Positions 8,983 to 18,902 are shown, numbered from the stretch's first letter. The stretch is DNA of 36,728 nucleotides from DAOPMC01 sp035392025 (GCA_035392025.1 DAOPMC010000009.1:1-36728), one strand, 5' to 3'. Made by a program: numbers and translations. Notes: generated by a model from the letters alone, not told the origin.

Positions 8983-9056
8983 ATATCTATTTCTTATTGT
9001 ATTTTATTTTTTTTGTGTTATCATATATTTAGTTACTTAGCTTTAGGAGTGTTTTG

Positions 9057-10547
9057 ATGGAAGTATTAGAAAACATAATCAATTTTATTGGAAGTGGCTT
9101 CAATAGTTTTAGAAGTGTTAATGCTATTATAACTGATGTATTTGTTATAATGTTGACTTATAAAACCTTGTGGTGGATTATAGGCATATTTTTCACAAGA
9201 AAATTTAAGCCTGCAAAAAAGAATCATAAATATGCGATTATGATTGCAGCCAGGAATGAAGAAAAAGTTATTGGTAATCTGCTGGATAGTATTAATAGAC
9301 AAGATTATGATATGAGTTTAGTAACTGTCTTTGTGGTCGCTGATAATTGCACCGATGCTACTGCAAGTGTCGCTAGAAGTAATGGGGCAATATGCTATGA
9401 AAGATTTAATGATGAGAAAAAAACTAAAGGATTTGCACTAGAATTCTTATGCGATAAAATTGAAGAAGATTTTGGTAGAATGTCTTTTGAAGGATATTTT
9501 ATATTTGATGCTGACAATCTTTTAAAAAAAGATTACATTTCTAGAATGAATGATTCGTTTGATGCAGGTTCAAAAATCACTACATCATATCGCAATACTA
9601 AGAATTTTGATGAGAATTGGATTGCTTCTACTTATGCCCTTCACTGGCTAAGATCAATTAGATGTAATCATAGAGCAAGATCTGTTTTAAGGCTTGCTAC
9701 TAATATTCAAGGAACAGGTTTCTTATTTACGAATGAAATAATTAAAAATGGATGGCACTATACCTCTCTTACTGAAGATAGAGCGCTTACTGCCGATGCT
9801 GTTGCCCAAGGATATCAAATATCTTATAATAATGCTGCTGAGTTTTTCGATGAACAACCAACTAGTTTGAAAATTGCTTTAAGACAACGACTTCGTTGGT
9901 CAAGAGGCCATTTAGAGGCTTTTGTTGAAACTGGTCCATTGCTATTTTTAAATATATTTTTTGGAAAACTTTTTGTAAGAACTAGATGGCAAGAAAAAAA
10001 GAAGAGAAAAAAACTAACTTTTAAAAGATTCTTACTAGGAATTGTTGAATCAATTCGCCATAGGATTGCATCATATGATACATTAATGCAACTTTTACCT
10101 TTTTCAGTTATTAATACTTTTAGATGGTTACTAGTATCCGTAATAATGTATTCTTGTTATGCTTTTGGTCATGGTATTAATGGGACTAATATTTTCAGTG
10201 GTGGTACATATCTAGCTCAAGGATTAAGAGAACTGTTTAATTTTGAAGTTGTCATTTCTCCTGGAGTAATGGCACTTATATATGGAGCACTGATTACTAT
10301 CTGGATTAGAATACTTTACCGTATTGGAGCTTATATTGAAAATATATGGGTTGCAATATATGTATTTATTGCAGAAAGAAAAAGAATTATTAAAATTCCA
10401 TTTATAAAAAAAGTGCTATTCTGTTTTACATGGCCAACGTTTGACATAATTGGTCGATATACACAATATATTGCAGTATTTAAAAAAGTCACTTGGAAAC
10501 CAATTCCACATGAATCAAAAGTCACAATTGATGATTTAAAAAAATAG
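9057..10547 (+). CDS. Membrane-bound family 2 glycosyltransferase
   Basis: Inverting processive-type GT2 enzyme that would build or modify a surface polysaccharide or glycolipid. After one N-terminal helix comes the GT-A domain with IAARNEEKVIGNLL, VVADNCTDAT, the DAD metal motif (about 151-153), TED (about 239-241) and QRLRWSRG (QxxRW, about 277-281). These are the D, DxD, xED and QxxRW signatures of cellulose synthase and poly-GlcNAc synthase relatives. Several membrane helices follow (about 340-450). The sugar and acceptor are unknown. ATG 9057 lies 7 nt after AGGAG; TTG 9054 is too close. It converges on the LtaS-like gene. Confidence 0.88.
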   Translation: MEVLENIINFIGSGFNSFRSVNAIITDVFVIMLTYKTLWWIIGIFFTRKFKPAKKNHKYAIMIAARNEEKVIGNLLDSINRQDYDMSLVTVFVVADNCTDATASVARSNGAICYERFNDEKKTKGFALEFLCDKIEEDFGRMSFEGYFIFDADNLLKKDYISRMNDSFDAGSKITTSYRNTKNFDENWIASTYALHWLRSIRCNHRARSVLRLATNIQGTGFLFTNEIIKNGWHYTSLTEDRALTADAVAQGYQISYNNAAEFFDEQPTSLKIALRQRLRWSRGHLEAFVETGPLLFLNIFFGKLFVRTRWQEKKKRKKLTFKRFLLGIVESIRHRIASYDTLMQLLPFSVINTFRWLLVSVIMYSCYAFGHGINGTNIFSGGTYLAQGLRELFNFEVVISPGVMALIYGALITIWIRILYRIGAYIENIWVAIYVFIAERKRIIKIPFIKKVLFCFTWPTFDIIGRYTQYIAVFKKVTWKPIPHESKVTIDDLKK

Positions 10548-10566
10548 GAATTAATTCCTATTTTTT
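10539..10566. terminator. Bidirectional terminator between convergent genes
   Basis: A 28-bp perfect palindrome whose half-site is AAAAAATAGGAATT. Read either way it gives a hairpin with a run of T, and it contains the stop codons of both flanking genes. Confidence 0.85.
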
Positions 10567-12474
10567 AGTTTTAAAGTAATTATACTTTAATGTTAAATCA
10601 TTCTTTCTAGCTAAATAATTTATAAGTTCATTCTTTCTCTCTAGTTCAGATTCGCTAATTTTTTTCTTGTTAGTTACTTCTCCATCTTCTACATAGACAT
10701 TACCATCATACCAAGAATAATCACTAAAGAATACTAACGATTCATATGATTTGCCTAGTGCATCAGTTCCTATATAGTTATTAGGATCATACGAAATACC
10801 AAATAGATTTAACACTGTTGGGAGAATACTTAATTGTGATGTTACTTTGTTAAAATTAACCTTCTTCATGCCATTACTCCATATAAAAAATGGAGTTTTG
10901 TTTACTAAATTATTTGATGTTGTTTTATATTTTTCAAGAATAGACTCATCTTCTAAAGTATATAAGTAATGATCGGTAAATACTACAATAACAGTCTCGT
11001 CAAGAATCTTTTTTTCTTTAAGCTTGCTCAGCAATAAACTAACCATATAATCAGTCTCTTGAACTTGTCTTTTAACGCATTCTTCCTCTGTCATTTCCAT
11101 AAATTCTACAACTTCGTTTTCTGCATTATCGAGATCATACAATTGTTTACAAACACCCTTAGTATTTGTGAATGGCAAATGTGATGAATAAGTAATTATA
11201 TAATCAATAAATTTAGTATCCTCTGGGAACATTAAATTAGAAAACTCAGTATTTTCAATTAATTCTCTATCCAATCTATATTCATAATTTTTATATTCAT
11301 ACATGTCTAACAGGCCATAATAATTATCAAATCCCCAGTTTTTATAATTAATTGTTCTTGAATAATACTCTCCATAATTCATATGAAAAGCATTAATGGC
11401 ATAACCTTCGTTTTTAAACATATTAGGCATCGAATATGGAAAAAAGTTTTTGTTGAATGAATAAGCATTTTGAGTATATGAAAGCGGAGAGATAAACCCA
11501 GCATTAACTGCAAACTCAGAATTAAAAGTAGAACCGCCTCCTGTGTAAAAAGAATAATGATTATTAAAATTAATTGAATTATTCATCATCTTATATAAAG
11601 TTGGAGTTGTCTCTTTTGAAATTAGCCAATTATCAATACCTTCCAATTGTAAAAAGATGACATTTTTCCCTTCAAAAATACCAGTGTAACTATTTGGTTG
11701 TGCTATTGTCTTCTCTTGATAAACTTCTTGTAAAAATTCAAGCTCATCTTTGTTTTTATCTTGGCCTTTGAAATAAGTAATATATATCCCCCTTACGCTA
11801 TATTCTAAGAGGCCACTAACTCTCATACTTTTATTGCTGTCATTAAAAAGATTGTAAACATTTCTCGGATTCTTCCAAGTGCTCCAGACTAAATCAGAAT
11901 TTGCTCTACCTAAAAAAAGTGGTGTTACACTATGAAGGGCAATAAATATTATAACTACTTTAGCCCATCTATATTTATCTGTATTTAAATTTTTAGGAAA
12001 ACTTTTAAATCCAAAAATAGTTAATCCAATTATCAGTATAAAACATAAATATACCCATATATCACAATTCTTAATAGCATCTATTATATAAGGGGATCCT
12101 TCGCTAGTAGATTCTAGCAAACTAAAATTGAAAAAATTATTTGTCATTGAATAATAAACATTATTTAAAAGATAAAAAATCATAAATATTATATTAAATG
12201 ATAAATATACCCATCTACCAATTTTTCTTTTAAAACATAATGATATTCCTACAAATAGAAAAGCCCATATAATCGTAAAAAAGTTAGGAACAAAGCGATA
12301 TGTTTGATAAAAATTAATATTGCTCCCTAATATTCTTGTAATTAAGTCCATCGCAATAAAAGGTAATAACATATATATTATGCCAATATTGCCTAATAAA
12401 AATTTAGAAACTAACAAAAAATATTTTTTTATTAGTTTAGATATATTTATAAAGATTTCTCTTAACTTTTTCAT
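10558..12474 (-). CDS. LtaS-like membrane phosphoglycerol transferase (sulfatase fold)
   Basis: Five membrane helices in residues about 25-195 precede an extracellular alkaline phosphatase/sulfatase domain. LtaS-type enzymes move glycerol-phosphate from phosphatidylglycerol onto lipoteichoic acid or glycans. Conserved sites visible: E278 in FLQLEG, the nucleophile T316 in GGGST, and D501-H502 in VFTDHY. Length of 638 aa agrees with the family. ATG 12474 is chosen because GGTGA lies 5 nt before it; the ATG at 12486 sits at the predicted transcription start. The lipid product could be LTA or another glycerophosphate decoration. It faces the GT2 gene, which may make the glycan or lipid acceptor. 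Confidence 0.85.
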   Translation of the reverse strand: MKKLREIFINISKLIKKYFLLVSKFLLGNIGIIYMLLPFIAMDLITRILGSNINFYQTYRFVPNFFTIIWAFLFVGISLCFKRKIGRWVYLSFNIIFMIFYLLNNVYYSMTNNFFNFSLLESTSEGSPYIIDAIKNCDIWVYLCFILIIGLTIFGFKSFPKNLNTDKYRWAKVVIIFIALHSVTPLFLGRANSDLVWSTWKNPRNVYNLFNDSNKSMRVSGLLEYSVRGIYITYFKGQDKNKDELEFLQEVYQEKTIAQPNSYTGIFEGKNVIFLQLEGIDNWLISKETTPTLYKMMNNSINFNNHYSFYTGGGSTFNSEFAVNAGFISPLSYTQNAYSFNKNFFPYSMPNMFKNEGYAINAFHMNYGEYYSRTINYKNWGFDNYYGLLDMYEYKNYEYRLDRELIENTEFSNLMFPEDTKFIDYIITYSSHLPFTNTKGVCKQLYDLDNAENEVVEFMEMTEEECVKRQVQETDYMVSLLLSKLKEKKILDETVIVVFTDHYLYTLEDESILEKYKTTSNNLVNKTPFFIWSNGMKKVNFNKVTSQLSILPTVLNLFGISYDPNNYIGTDALGKSYESLVFFSDYSWYDGNVYVEDGEVTNKKKISESELERKNELINYLARKNDLTLKYNYFKTKK

Positions 12475-12493
12475 TAACTTCACCATGTATCAC

Positions 12494-12522
12494 ATTATAA
12501 CATTTTTCACATTTGATGTAAA
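12494..12522 (-). promoter_or_regulatory. Promoter of the LtaS-like gene
   Basis: Minus strand TTTACA (12522-12517), 17-nt spacer, TATAAT (12499-12494). The predicted start falls near 12487, leaving a leader of only about 13 nt before ATG 12474. Confidence 0.7.
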
Positions 12523-12554
12523 TATTGGAATATTCTAGTTAATAATTTTTTGAC

Positions 12555-12582
12555 AAAAAAATTCATCTTTTGCAAGATGAAT
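12555..12582 (-). terminator. Terminator of tRNA-Cys
   Basis: Minus strand ATTCATCTT-GCAA-AAGATGAAT followed by seven T. Confidence 0.85.
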
Positions 12583-12593
12583 CAAATATTTAT

Positions 12594-12667
12594 TGGAGGG
12601 GCTAACCAGATTTGAACTGGTGATCAAGGTTTTGCAGACCCACGCCTTACCACTTGGCTATAACCCC
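12594..12667 (-). tRNA. tRNA-Cys (anticodon GCA), CCA encoded
   Basis: Acceptor GGGGTTA/TAGCCCC, short D-arm GCC..GGC, anticodon loop CTGCAAA (GCA), T-stem CCAG/CTGG around TTCAAAT, discriminator U (the Cys identity base) and CCA. The body matches known Firmicute tRNA-Cys. Confidence 0.94.
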
Positions 12668-12680
12668 ATCAACTGCTACA

Positions 12681-12709
12681 ATTGTATCATTTCCAAGCAC
12701 TATTTTCAA
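12681..12709 (-). promoter_or_regulatory. Promoter of tRNA-Cys
   Basis: Minus strand TTGAAA (12709-12704), 17-nt spacer, TACAAT (12686-12681) with a TGA extension. Confidence 0.7.
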
Positions 12710-12785
12710 GCATTTGTTAGAAAAAATGTTTTACATTTTATTTACGTGCAATTCTTTGTAAAGTGTTTCATATATTTTTAGTATT

Positions 12786-12794
12786 TGATATACT
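12786..12794 (+). promoter_or_regulatory. Possible extended -10 promoter of the wall hydrolase gene
   Basis: TGATATACT lies about 40 nt before ATG 12834. No clear -35 is present, and TACAAT a few bases further down is an alternative. Confidence 0.35.
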
Positions 12795-12833
12795 ATAGAT
12801 ACAATAGATAATGAAATAGGAGGTGTTATATTT

Positions 12834-15011
12834 ATGAAGAAAATTATAAGTTTTATTTTAATTTTCTATTTTTTAATATCGCCTATTCTATTTATATTAG
12901 ATGTTGATGCTATAACTTATGTTACAGGATCAACTACTGGAGCAACAAAAATTAAAAACGGTCCTGGTAATAATTACATTGATATAGCTGTCTTATCACT
13001 TGGCACTACCGTTAATCTAATTAGTACCACTAAGATAACTAGTGAAAAAGGATGTAGTGCTGGATGGTATAAAATTAATTATAATGACACAGTGCAATAT
13101 ATATGCAGTTCTAATGTTAATATTGCTAATGAAACTAACCATTATTACACATCACCTTCTTGGACATATAGAACAACTGCCAATAGTCTTTCAGTAAGAA
13201 GTAAAGCTTCTACTAGTGGAACATACATAACAGCTCTTTCTTTTGGAACTGAAGTTAATCTAATTAGTGTCGCAAGTAGTGGAAATGGTTGTTCAAATTC
13301 ATGGTATAAAGTAAGTTATCATAATAATCAAACTGGATATATTTGTTCCACATACGTTTCAAAATACAGTAATATTACTAGTTCTGATGAGGAATATAGT
13401 ATTGTCCTAAAAAATGCCGGGTTTCCTGAATCATATTGGCCTTATTTAACATACTTACATAAATTACATCCTACTTGGACATTTAATGCAATTCAAACTA
13501 AGATGACATTTAAAAAAGCTGTTGATGGTGAGGAAGGTAAAAACTTGATGCAAACAAGTGTTGCATCATATAAGACATCTTCAAAACCAGCTGAAGGAAC
13601 ATCTTGGTATCGTGTTACAACTGGTGTCATCGCCTATTACTTAGATTCAAGAAACTTTCTAACAGAAAAAACAATATTTATGTTTGAAAACTTAGGTTAT
13701 GATGAAGAGCATCATACATATAACGTTGTAAAATCTGTCATGGGCGATGGTAAACTATCTGATGATTTATATATAAATGCCTTTGTAACTGCTGGAATAA
13801 ATAATAAAATAAGTCCTGTTCATTTAGCCAGTAGAGTAAGGCAAGAAGTAGGCGCTGATGGTGGAACAGCCACAAGTGGCGCTGAATTTACTTGGAATGG
13901 CAAAACATATTCTGGTTATTATAATTTCTTTAATATTGGTGCTTATGGTACTAATCCTGTTATTAGGGGTTTAGCATATGCAGCTGGTCTTCTTAGTAAT
14001 ACCTCATATGGAGTCCCATGGAACACAGTAGAAAAATCAATCAATGGTGGTGCTAGTTTCTTAGCAAACTCTTATATTAATAAAGGTCAATATACATTAT
14101 ATTTTCAAAAATTCAATGTATCCCCTACTGCTTCAAATTCATCATATACTCATCAATATATGACCAATGTAAACGCTCCAACAGCTGAGGGAATGAGTAC
14201 TTATTCTTCATATGATAATATTAAAATATTAGATACTCCTTTTGTATTTTCAATTCCAGTATATCAAGAAATGCCAGATGATGTTGTAACACTTCCTCCT
14301 GTAGGAGACACTGATAATAATTTGTCTAATATAACTATCAATGGAATATCATTATACAATTTTGATTCCGATGTAATAGAATATAATTATAATGTCAGCA
14401 ATAGTCTTAATAATGTAACAATCTCATCTACCGCTTCAAGTTCTAAAGCAACAATATCAGGTAATGGTGAATATACTCTTGAAAATGATGCTACTAATAT
14501 TCAAATTATTGTAACATCTGAAACAGGATCAACCAAAACCTATAATATTACAATTAATAAAGTGGAACCTACTAATTTAGGAATTGAAGAGATAATGATT
14601 CTAAGTAATTTAAAAATGGATAATGGATTTGTTACCGGTATTCAAGTAACTACTACTGCTGCTAAATTAATATCAACAATTACTGAAAAAGTTAATTCAA
14701 TAACTATACAAATTAAAAATGCTGCTGGTGTTTTAAAAACAAGTGAGATTTTAGCAACAGGAGATACTATTACAATTACTAAATCAGATAATGCAACTAA
14801 TACATTTACTATAGCTATTAAAGGAGATGTCAGTGGAGATGGAAAAATTAGTATCCTAGATCTACTTCAAGTTCAAAAACATCTACTAAAATATACATCA
14901 TTAACCAATAATTATAAGGTGGCAGCAGATGCTAATTATGATGGAAATGTTACTATTCTTGATCTATTATTGATACAAAAACACATCTTAGGATATAGTA
15001 CAATTAAATAA
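12834..15011 (+). CDS. Secreted SH3-glucosaminidase wall hydrolase with dockerin
   Basis: Predicted endo-beta-N-acetylglucosaminidase that cuts peptidoglycan glycan strands outside the cell. Order of parts: signal peptide (1-27), two bacterial SH3 repeats (about 28-105 and 113-180, each with N-G-P/V-R-S-type starts and a GCS..WYK core), glucosaminidase domain (about 195-440, with GFPESYWPYLTYLHKLHPTW and the likely catalytic Glu in SRVRQEVG), a cadherin-like beta-sandwich (about 495-580), a further beta region, and a type I dockerin with two loops (DVSGDGKISILD, DANYDGNVTILD). AGGAGGTG lies 9-10 nt before ATG. It is followed 9 nt later by a cohesin gene, so its product is probably tethered by that protein. 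Confidence 0.87.
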   Translation: MKKIISFILIFYFLISPILFILDVDAITYVTGSTTGATKIKNGPGNNYIDIAVLSLGTTVNLISTTKITSEKGCSAGWYKINYNDTVQYICSSNVNIANETNHYYTSPSWTYRTTANSLSVRSKASTSGTYITALSFGTEVNLISVASSGNGCSNSWYKVSYHNNQTGYICSTYVSKYSNITSSDEEYSIVLKNAGFPESYWPYLTYLHKLHPTWTFNAIQTKMTFKKAVDGEEGKNLMQTSVASYKTSSKPAEGTSWYRVTTGVIAYYLDSRNFLTEKTIFMFENLGYDEEHHTYNVVKSVMGDGKLSDDLYINAFVTAGINNKISPVHLASRVRQEVGADGGTATSGAEFTWNGKTYSGYYNFFNIGAYGTNPVIRGLAYAAGLLSNTSYGVPWNTVEKSINGGASFLANSYINKGQYTLYFQKFNVSPTASNSSYTHQYMTNVNAPTAEGMSTYSSYDNIKILDTPFVFSIPVYQEMPDDVVTLPPVGDTDNNLSNITINGISLYNFDSDVIEYNYNVSNSLNNVTISSTASSSKATISGNGEYTLENDATNIQIIVTSETGSTKTYNITINKVEPTNLGIEEIMILSNLKMDNGFVTGIQVTTTAAKLISTITEKVNSITIQIKNAAGVLKTSEILATGDTITITKSDNATNTFTIAIKGDVSGDGKISILDLLQVQKHLLKYTSLTNNYKVAADANYDGNVTILDLLLIQKHILGYSTIK

Positions 15012-15020
15012 GGAGGATAT

Positions 15021-16430
15021 ATGAAAAATAAAATAATTTATACAATTACACTATTATTTATATTAGGAATAATGTTATTACCACTTCCAACATTAGCATC
15101 GAGTGCAGCAATTAAGGTAACATCATCATCAACTAGTGTCCTAGTTGGTAATACTTTTAAAGTTACGGTTAAAATATCATCATCCGCTGCAATGGGAGCA
15201 TATAATTACACTTTAAGTTATGATAGTAGTAAATTAAAATTAACTAGCGGTGATTCTTCTGTTGTTGGTTGGTCTAATAATAATAGTACTAAATCTTTTA
15301 CTAATACTTTTACTTTTAAAGCAGTTGGCTCTGGCTCATCAAAAATATCAGTTAAATCTTATGAAGTTCTTGATTTTGCTACTAATACTATGAGTATTAG
15401 TCTATCACCAGTAACAATTCAAGCACTTACACAGTCACAATTAGAAGCAACATATAGCGATAATAATTATCTATCATCATTAAGTGTGAAAGGTTACAAT
15501 CTATCTCCTTCATTTAATAAGAATACTTTAGAGTATAAAGTTACCTTAGACCCAGACGTTGAGTCAATTGTAATAAGTGCTACAAAAGAGCATAATAAGG
15601 CAACTATATCTGGGACTGGTACTATCACTGTTAGTGAAGGTGACAATAAAATTGAAATAAAAGTTACATCGCAGAAAGGCACTACTAAGATATATACACT
15701 AATTGCAACAGTGATAGATAAAAATCCAATAAATGTTACTGTCGATAATGAAACATATACAATTGTTAAAAAAAGTAGCATCCTACAAGCACCAGAAACT
15801 TATGAAGAAAAAGAAATTGTAATTGAAGGAGAAAGCATTCCATCTTTTTTTAGCGAGATAACTGGATATAATCTAGTAGGTTTAAAAGCTAATAATGGAG
15901 ATGTTAAGTTATATATATATGACAGTACTAACAATAGTTACACACTATATAACGAAATAAAATTTTCTAATATAACTTTTTATCCTCTTAAATTTAAAGA
16001 ACCTATTGCTTTATATCAAAAGGTTAATGTAATTGTCAACGATATTACTATTGAAAGTTATAAGTTTGATAAAGATTCTAAATATGCATTAATTTATGGT
16101 GTTAATATTGAAACTGGCGAAGAATCTATTTATATGTATGATGAATCAGAAAATACTATTCAAAAATTTAATACTGAACATATTAATTATTTAGAAGAAG
16201 AAATTAAAGATAAAGATTTTATCAACAAAATACTAATAATTGGTATAATTGTTGAATTCTTGCTAATTTCCATTACTTCAATGATAAGATTAGCAAATAG
16301 AAGTACTAAAAAAAAGAAAAAGTTAGAGCATGAAAAAAAGAAAGAGAAAGTTATTTCAAAAGATGTGCCTAAAGATATCGAAAAAACGAAACCTATAGAA
16401 AAAGTTATAAAGGATAAAAAGAAGAACTGA
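15021..16430 (+). CDS. Membrane-anchored cohesin protein (scaffoldin-like)
   Basis: Predicted anchor for the dockerin hydrolase encoded just upstream. A signal peptide (about 1-26, ending LAS) precedes a cohesin-like domain (about 28-140: FKVTVKISSSAAMGAYNYTL, FTFKAVGSGSSKISV) and a cadherin-like beta-sandwich (about 150-235). A region of about 150 residues without a recognised fold follows, then one transmembrane helix (about 402-422) and a Lys-rich cytoplasmic tail of about 45 residues. AAGGAGG lies before ATG. The signal-cohesin-TM-Lys/Glu tail plan matches the protein at 2881-3621, although the sequences are clearly different. No LPXTG or SLH anchor is seen. Confidence 0.77.
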   Translation: MKNKIIYTITLLFILGIMLLPLPTLASSAAIKVTSSSTSVLVGNTFKVTVKISSSAAMGAYNYTLSYDSSKLKLTSGDSSVVGWSNNNSTKSFTNTFTFKAVGSGSSKISVKSYEVLDFATNTMSISLSPVTIQALTQSQLEATYSDNNYLSSLSVKGYNLSPSFNKNTLEYKVTLDPDVESIVISATKEHNKATISGTGTITVSEGDNKIEIKVTSQKGTTKIYTLIATVIDKNPINVTVDNETYTIVKKSSILQAPETYEEKEIVIEGESIPSFFSEITGYNLVGLKANNGDVKLYIYDSTNNSYTLYNEIKFSNITFYPLKFKEPIALYQKVNVIVNDITIESYKFDKDSKYALIYGVNIETGEESIYMYDESENTIQKFNTEHINYLEEEIKDKDFINKILIIGIIVEFLLISITSMIRLANRSTKKKKKLEHEKKKEKVISKDVPKDIEKTKPIEKVIKDKKKN

Positions 16431-16434
16431 TTTC

Positions 16435-17058
16435 TCAATTCTTTTTTTGATATTTACATATTTTTTTTAATTCGCACATATCACAATGTGGTTTTAGTGC
16501 TGTACAATGATATCTTCCGAACATAACAAGTTGTAAATGCATCTTGCTCCATCTATCCTTAGGCACCTTTTTCTTTAATTTAGATTCAACATCTAAAACA
16601 GAATCTTTTTCTTTAGCGATGCCTAGCCTTTTGCTAACTCTTTCAACATGAGTATCAACCGCGATATTAGGAATTTTAAACCATTCGCTCAAAACTACAT
16701 TTGTTGTCTTTCTCCCAACCATTGGCATTGCCTCAAGAGCAGTCCTTTTAGGAGGAACCAATCCATTATATTTATCAAGCAATGTCTTAGAAATGGTTAT
16801 TATAGCATTAGCTTTTTTACAATAATTGCCGATTGATCTAATAATATTTTTAATATCATCAATATCTGCAACAGCCAGTTTATCTAAACTATCATATTTT
16901 GAAAACAACTCTTTAGTAACCATATTCACTCTTTTATCAGTAGTTTGAGCGCTTAACATAACCGCAATTAAAAGTTCATAATCTTTATGATAATCTAATT
17001 CGCACCTTGGATTAGGATATAAAATATCCAAATACCTTAATATATCATTCATCTTCAT
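16435..17058 (-). CDS. nth: Endonuclease III (DNA glycosylase/AP lyase)
   Basis: Base-excision repair enzyme for oxidised pyrimidines. It has the helix-hairpin-helix LEAMPMVGRKTTN with catalytic K117, the catalytic Asp D135 in AVDTHVERV, and a [4Fe-4S] motif C185-x6-C192-x2-C195-x5-C201. Length of 207 aa is typical. The start overlaps the end of the DnaD-like gene by 14 nt without a clear ribosome site, so translation is probably coupled; ATG at 17052 is an alternative. The dnaD-nth order is conserved in Firmicutes. Confidence 0.95.
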   Translation of the reverse strand: MKMNDILRYLDILYPNPRCELDYHKDYELLIAVMLSAQTTDKRVNMVTKELFSKYDSLDKLAVADIDDIKNIIRSIGNYCKKANAIITISKTLLDKYNGLVPPKRTALEAMPMVGRKTTNVVLSEWFKIPNIAVDTHVERVSKRLGIAKEKDSVLDVESKLKKKVPKDRWSKMHLQLVMFGRYHCTALKPHCDMCELKKICKYQKKN

Positions 17059-17677
17059 CTAACCAGTTATAATCAAATAATTCAATTTCTTCTTCTTTAC
17101 TTTTATTTTTATCTATTCTCTTATACCCATTCTTTCCCCATTCATATAAAATTCTATCAATATATTTGATGTTAAATACTCCATTTAATACAGCCTCTTT
17201 TAAAGCTTCTTTAACAATTGTTTCTTTTATGCCACTATCTAGCCATCTTTTAATAGTCTCATACTCTATCGGGCTTAATACTCTACCAAACTCTTTCTCT
17301 ATTTGACTATATATTTCAGTATTCTTTGACTCATCTACATTTGGTTTATCCAAAGTAAGTGATAAAATTTTGTTATTAAACATCGCAATTTTTAAGAACT
17401 CTTCACTAATTCCTTTATCATTTCTAACTATATTTGTCTCAATTAATTTTTTATCTGATAGATTTGATATAAGTTCAAGAATATCTTCTACAGAGAATTT
17501 TGTTTCATTATGAAAAAGTTCAATATCAAGAGGAATACTTTCTCCATAAGTTAATAAATAACATAAAAATATTAACTCTTTTTCACTTATATTAAGCTCT
17601 TTATAATATTCTAATATATAAGTTGGGATAACTATATTTTTTGATTTAATTATATTTAGCACACCTCTATTTTTCAT
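17045..17677 (-). CDS. dnaD: DnaD-like primosomal protein
   Basis: Replication initiation or restart protein that remodels DNA and helps load the replicative helicase in Firmicutes. The N-terminal winged-helix region (about 15-115) begins IVIPTYILEYYKELNI. The C-terminal DnaB_2/DnaD domain is clear at about 125-190: EKEFGRVLSPIEYETIKRW, then VLNGVFNIKYIDRILYEWGK, ending in the conserved YIDRIL..W segment. GGAGG lies before ATG 17677. It is probably co-transcribed with nth, and also with cca upstream (9 nt gap). Confidence 0.9.
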   Translation of the reverse strand: MKNRGVLNIIKSKNIVIPTYILEYYKELNISEKELIFLCYLLTYGESIPLDIELFHNETKFSVEDILELISNLSDKKLIETNIVRNDKGISEEFLKIAMFNNKILSLTLDKPNVDESKNTEIYSQIEKEFGRVLSPIEYETIKRWLDSGIKETIVKEALKEAVLNGVFNIKYIDRILYEWGKNGYKRIDKNKSKEEEIELFDYNWLDEDE

Positions 17678-17685
17678 ATATCCTC

Positions 17686-18780
17686 CTACTTTATATATCT
17701 ATCTATCAAATACTTTTCTATCTCTTTTTGCTCATTTGCAAGTTTATCCATAACAATTTTATATTCTAAATCTTTAAATATATCTTTTAAAAATGCCCCT
17801 GGTTCTCTTCCTAACAAACTACAAACATCAGATGCACTTATTTTAATGTTTTTAATATTTTGAATTTGTAATTTATCGTAACGTTCCATATATTCTTTTT
17901 TATTTAGTTTTCTTAAATCACACATAACTGATATTACATAACTACCATATTTATATAATGATATATTATTAGGTTTTTTCTCTTTTAAAGATTCCCTAAT
18001 ACTTGTAATAATACTTTTTTCTCCTTTAGTAAATTGATACTTGTCCCCTTCATCAATTACTGCCCAAATACCTAATAAATCATTAGTTAGAAGAGCTTTG
18101 TCAATATTCTTTAAGCAAAGAGGTTTAATTAAGTTAAGTTCTTTTAATAACTTAATCCCATACTTCTTATTTTCACTCATAAATATTCTATTTAACTCAT
18201 CTTTTTTTCTTTCATAAGAAAGAGATAATAATAAGTTCTTATTTTTGCTTATTGATTTTCTTAATGATTTATCTATCTTAAAATTTAACACAGTTGCAAA
18301 TCTAACCGCTCTTAATATTCTAAGTGAATCTTCTTTAATTTTCTTATCAGGATCCCCCACTGTCTTAATTAAACATTTTTCTATGTCTTCTTTCCCATTT
18401 AACAAATCAATTATGTTTTCATCTTTATCCATACATAATGTATTAATAGTAAAATCTCTTCTTAGAAGATCTTCTTTTAGATCATCTATATACTCTATCT
18501 CTACTGGTTTCCTATTATTTTCATATTTTATTTCTTTTCTAAACGTGGTAATTTCATAATCTATATTTTTATTTTTTAAACAAATAGAACCATATTCAAA
18601 AGATGAAATCTTAGCATCTTTGAAAATCTTTTGAATATCTTTGGGTTTAGCATTTGTACATATATCAACATCTAAAGTATTTTTGCCAATAAGTAAGTCT
18701 CTTACATATCCACCTACTATATAAGCTTGGTAACCTTGACTAACTAGTTTATTTAATATATTTAAACTATTTTCTTTCAT
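17686..18780 (-). CDS. cca: CCA-adding tRNA nucleotidyltransferase
   Basis: Class II nucleotidyltransferase that adds or repairs the 3' CCA of tRNAs. The head shows AYIVGGYVRDLLIG (GGxVRD), the catalytic DVDI (DxD), RRDFTINTL and the nucleotide-selecting region with KIKEDSLRILRAVRFA. The body and tail are shorter than usual (364 aa against about 400). ATG 18780 is chosen: homologues start MKxxAxxIL.., GGTGAT lies upstream, and the predicted transcription start near 18800 leaves no leader for ATG 18798. All four tRNAs whose 3' ends I can see already encode CCA, so the role here is partly repair. Confidence 0.93.
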   Translation of the reverse strand: MKENSLNILNKLVSQGYQAYIVGGYVRDLLIGKNTLDVDICTNAKPKDIQKIFKDAKISSFEYGSICLKNKNIDYEITTFRKEIKYENNRKPVEIEYIDDLKEDLLRRDFTINTLCMDKDENIIDLLNGKEDIEKCLIKTVGDPDKKIKEDSLRILRAVRFATVLNFKIDKSLRKSISKNKNLLLSLSYERKKDELNRIFMSENKKYGIKLLKELNLIKPLCLKNIDKALLTNDLLGIWAVIDEGDKYQFTKGEKSIITSIRESLKEKKPNNISLYKYGSYVISVMCDLRKLNKKEYMERYDKLQIQNIKNIKISASDVCSLLGREPGAFLKDIFKDLEYKIVMDKLANEQKEIEKYLIDRYIK

Positions 18781-18806
18781 ATAAACATCTATCACCATCC
18801 AAGAGT

Positions 18807-18815
18807 ATTATATCA
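18807..18815 (-). promoter_or_regulatory. Extended -10 promoter for cca-dnaD-nth
   Basis: Minus strand TGATATAAT, a perfect -10 with TGn extension, about 27 nt before ATG 18780. Confidence 0.5.
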
Positions 18816-18857
18816 AAAAAAAATATAAATTCCTACATTTTCACAAGATTTTCTTAT

Positions 18858-18886
18858 TTGATTTAAAGATATATCTAATATATAAT
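18858..18886 (+). promoter_or_regulatory. Promoter of the MBL-fold gene
   Basis: TTGATT (18858-18863), 17-nt spacer, TATAAT (18881-18886), ending 16 nt before ATG 18903 with GGTGAT between. Confidence 0.65.
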
Positions 18887-18902
18887 TACATTGGTGATAG
18901 AA

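Noticed and set aside
12593..12781. Open frame of 62 codons on the plus strand
   Set aside because: It is antisense to tRNA-Cys and its promoter and has no coding features.
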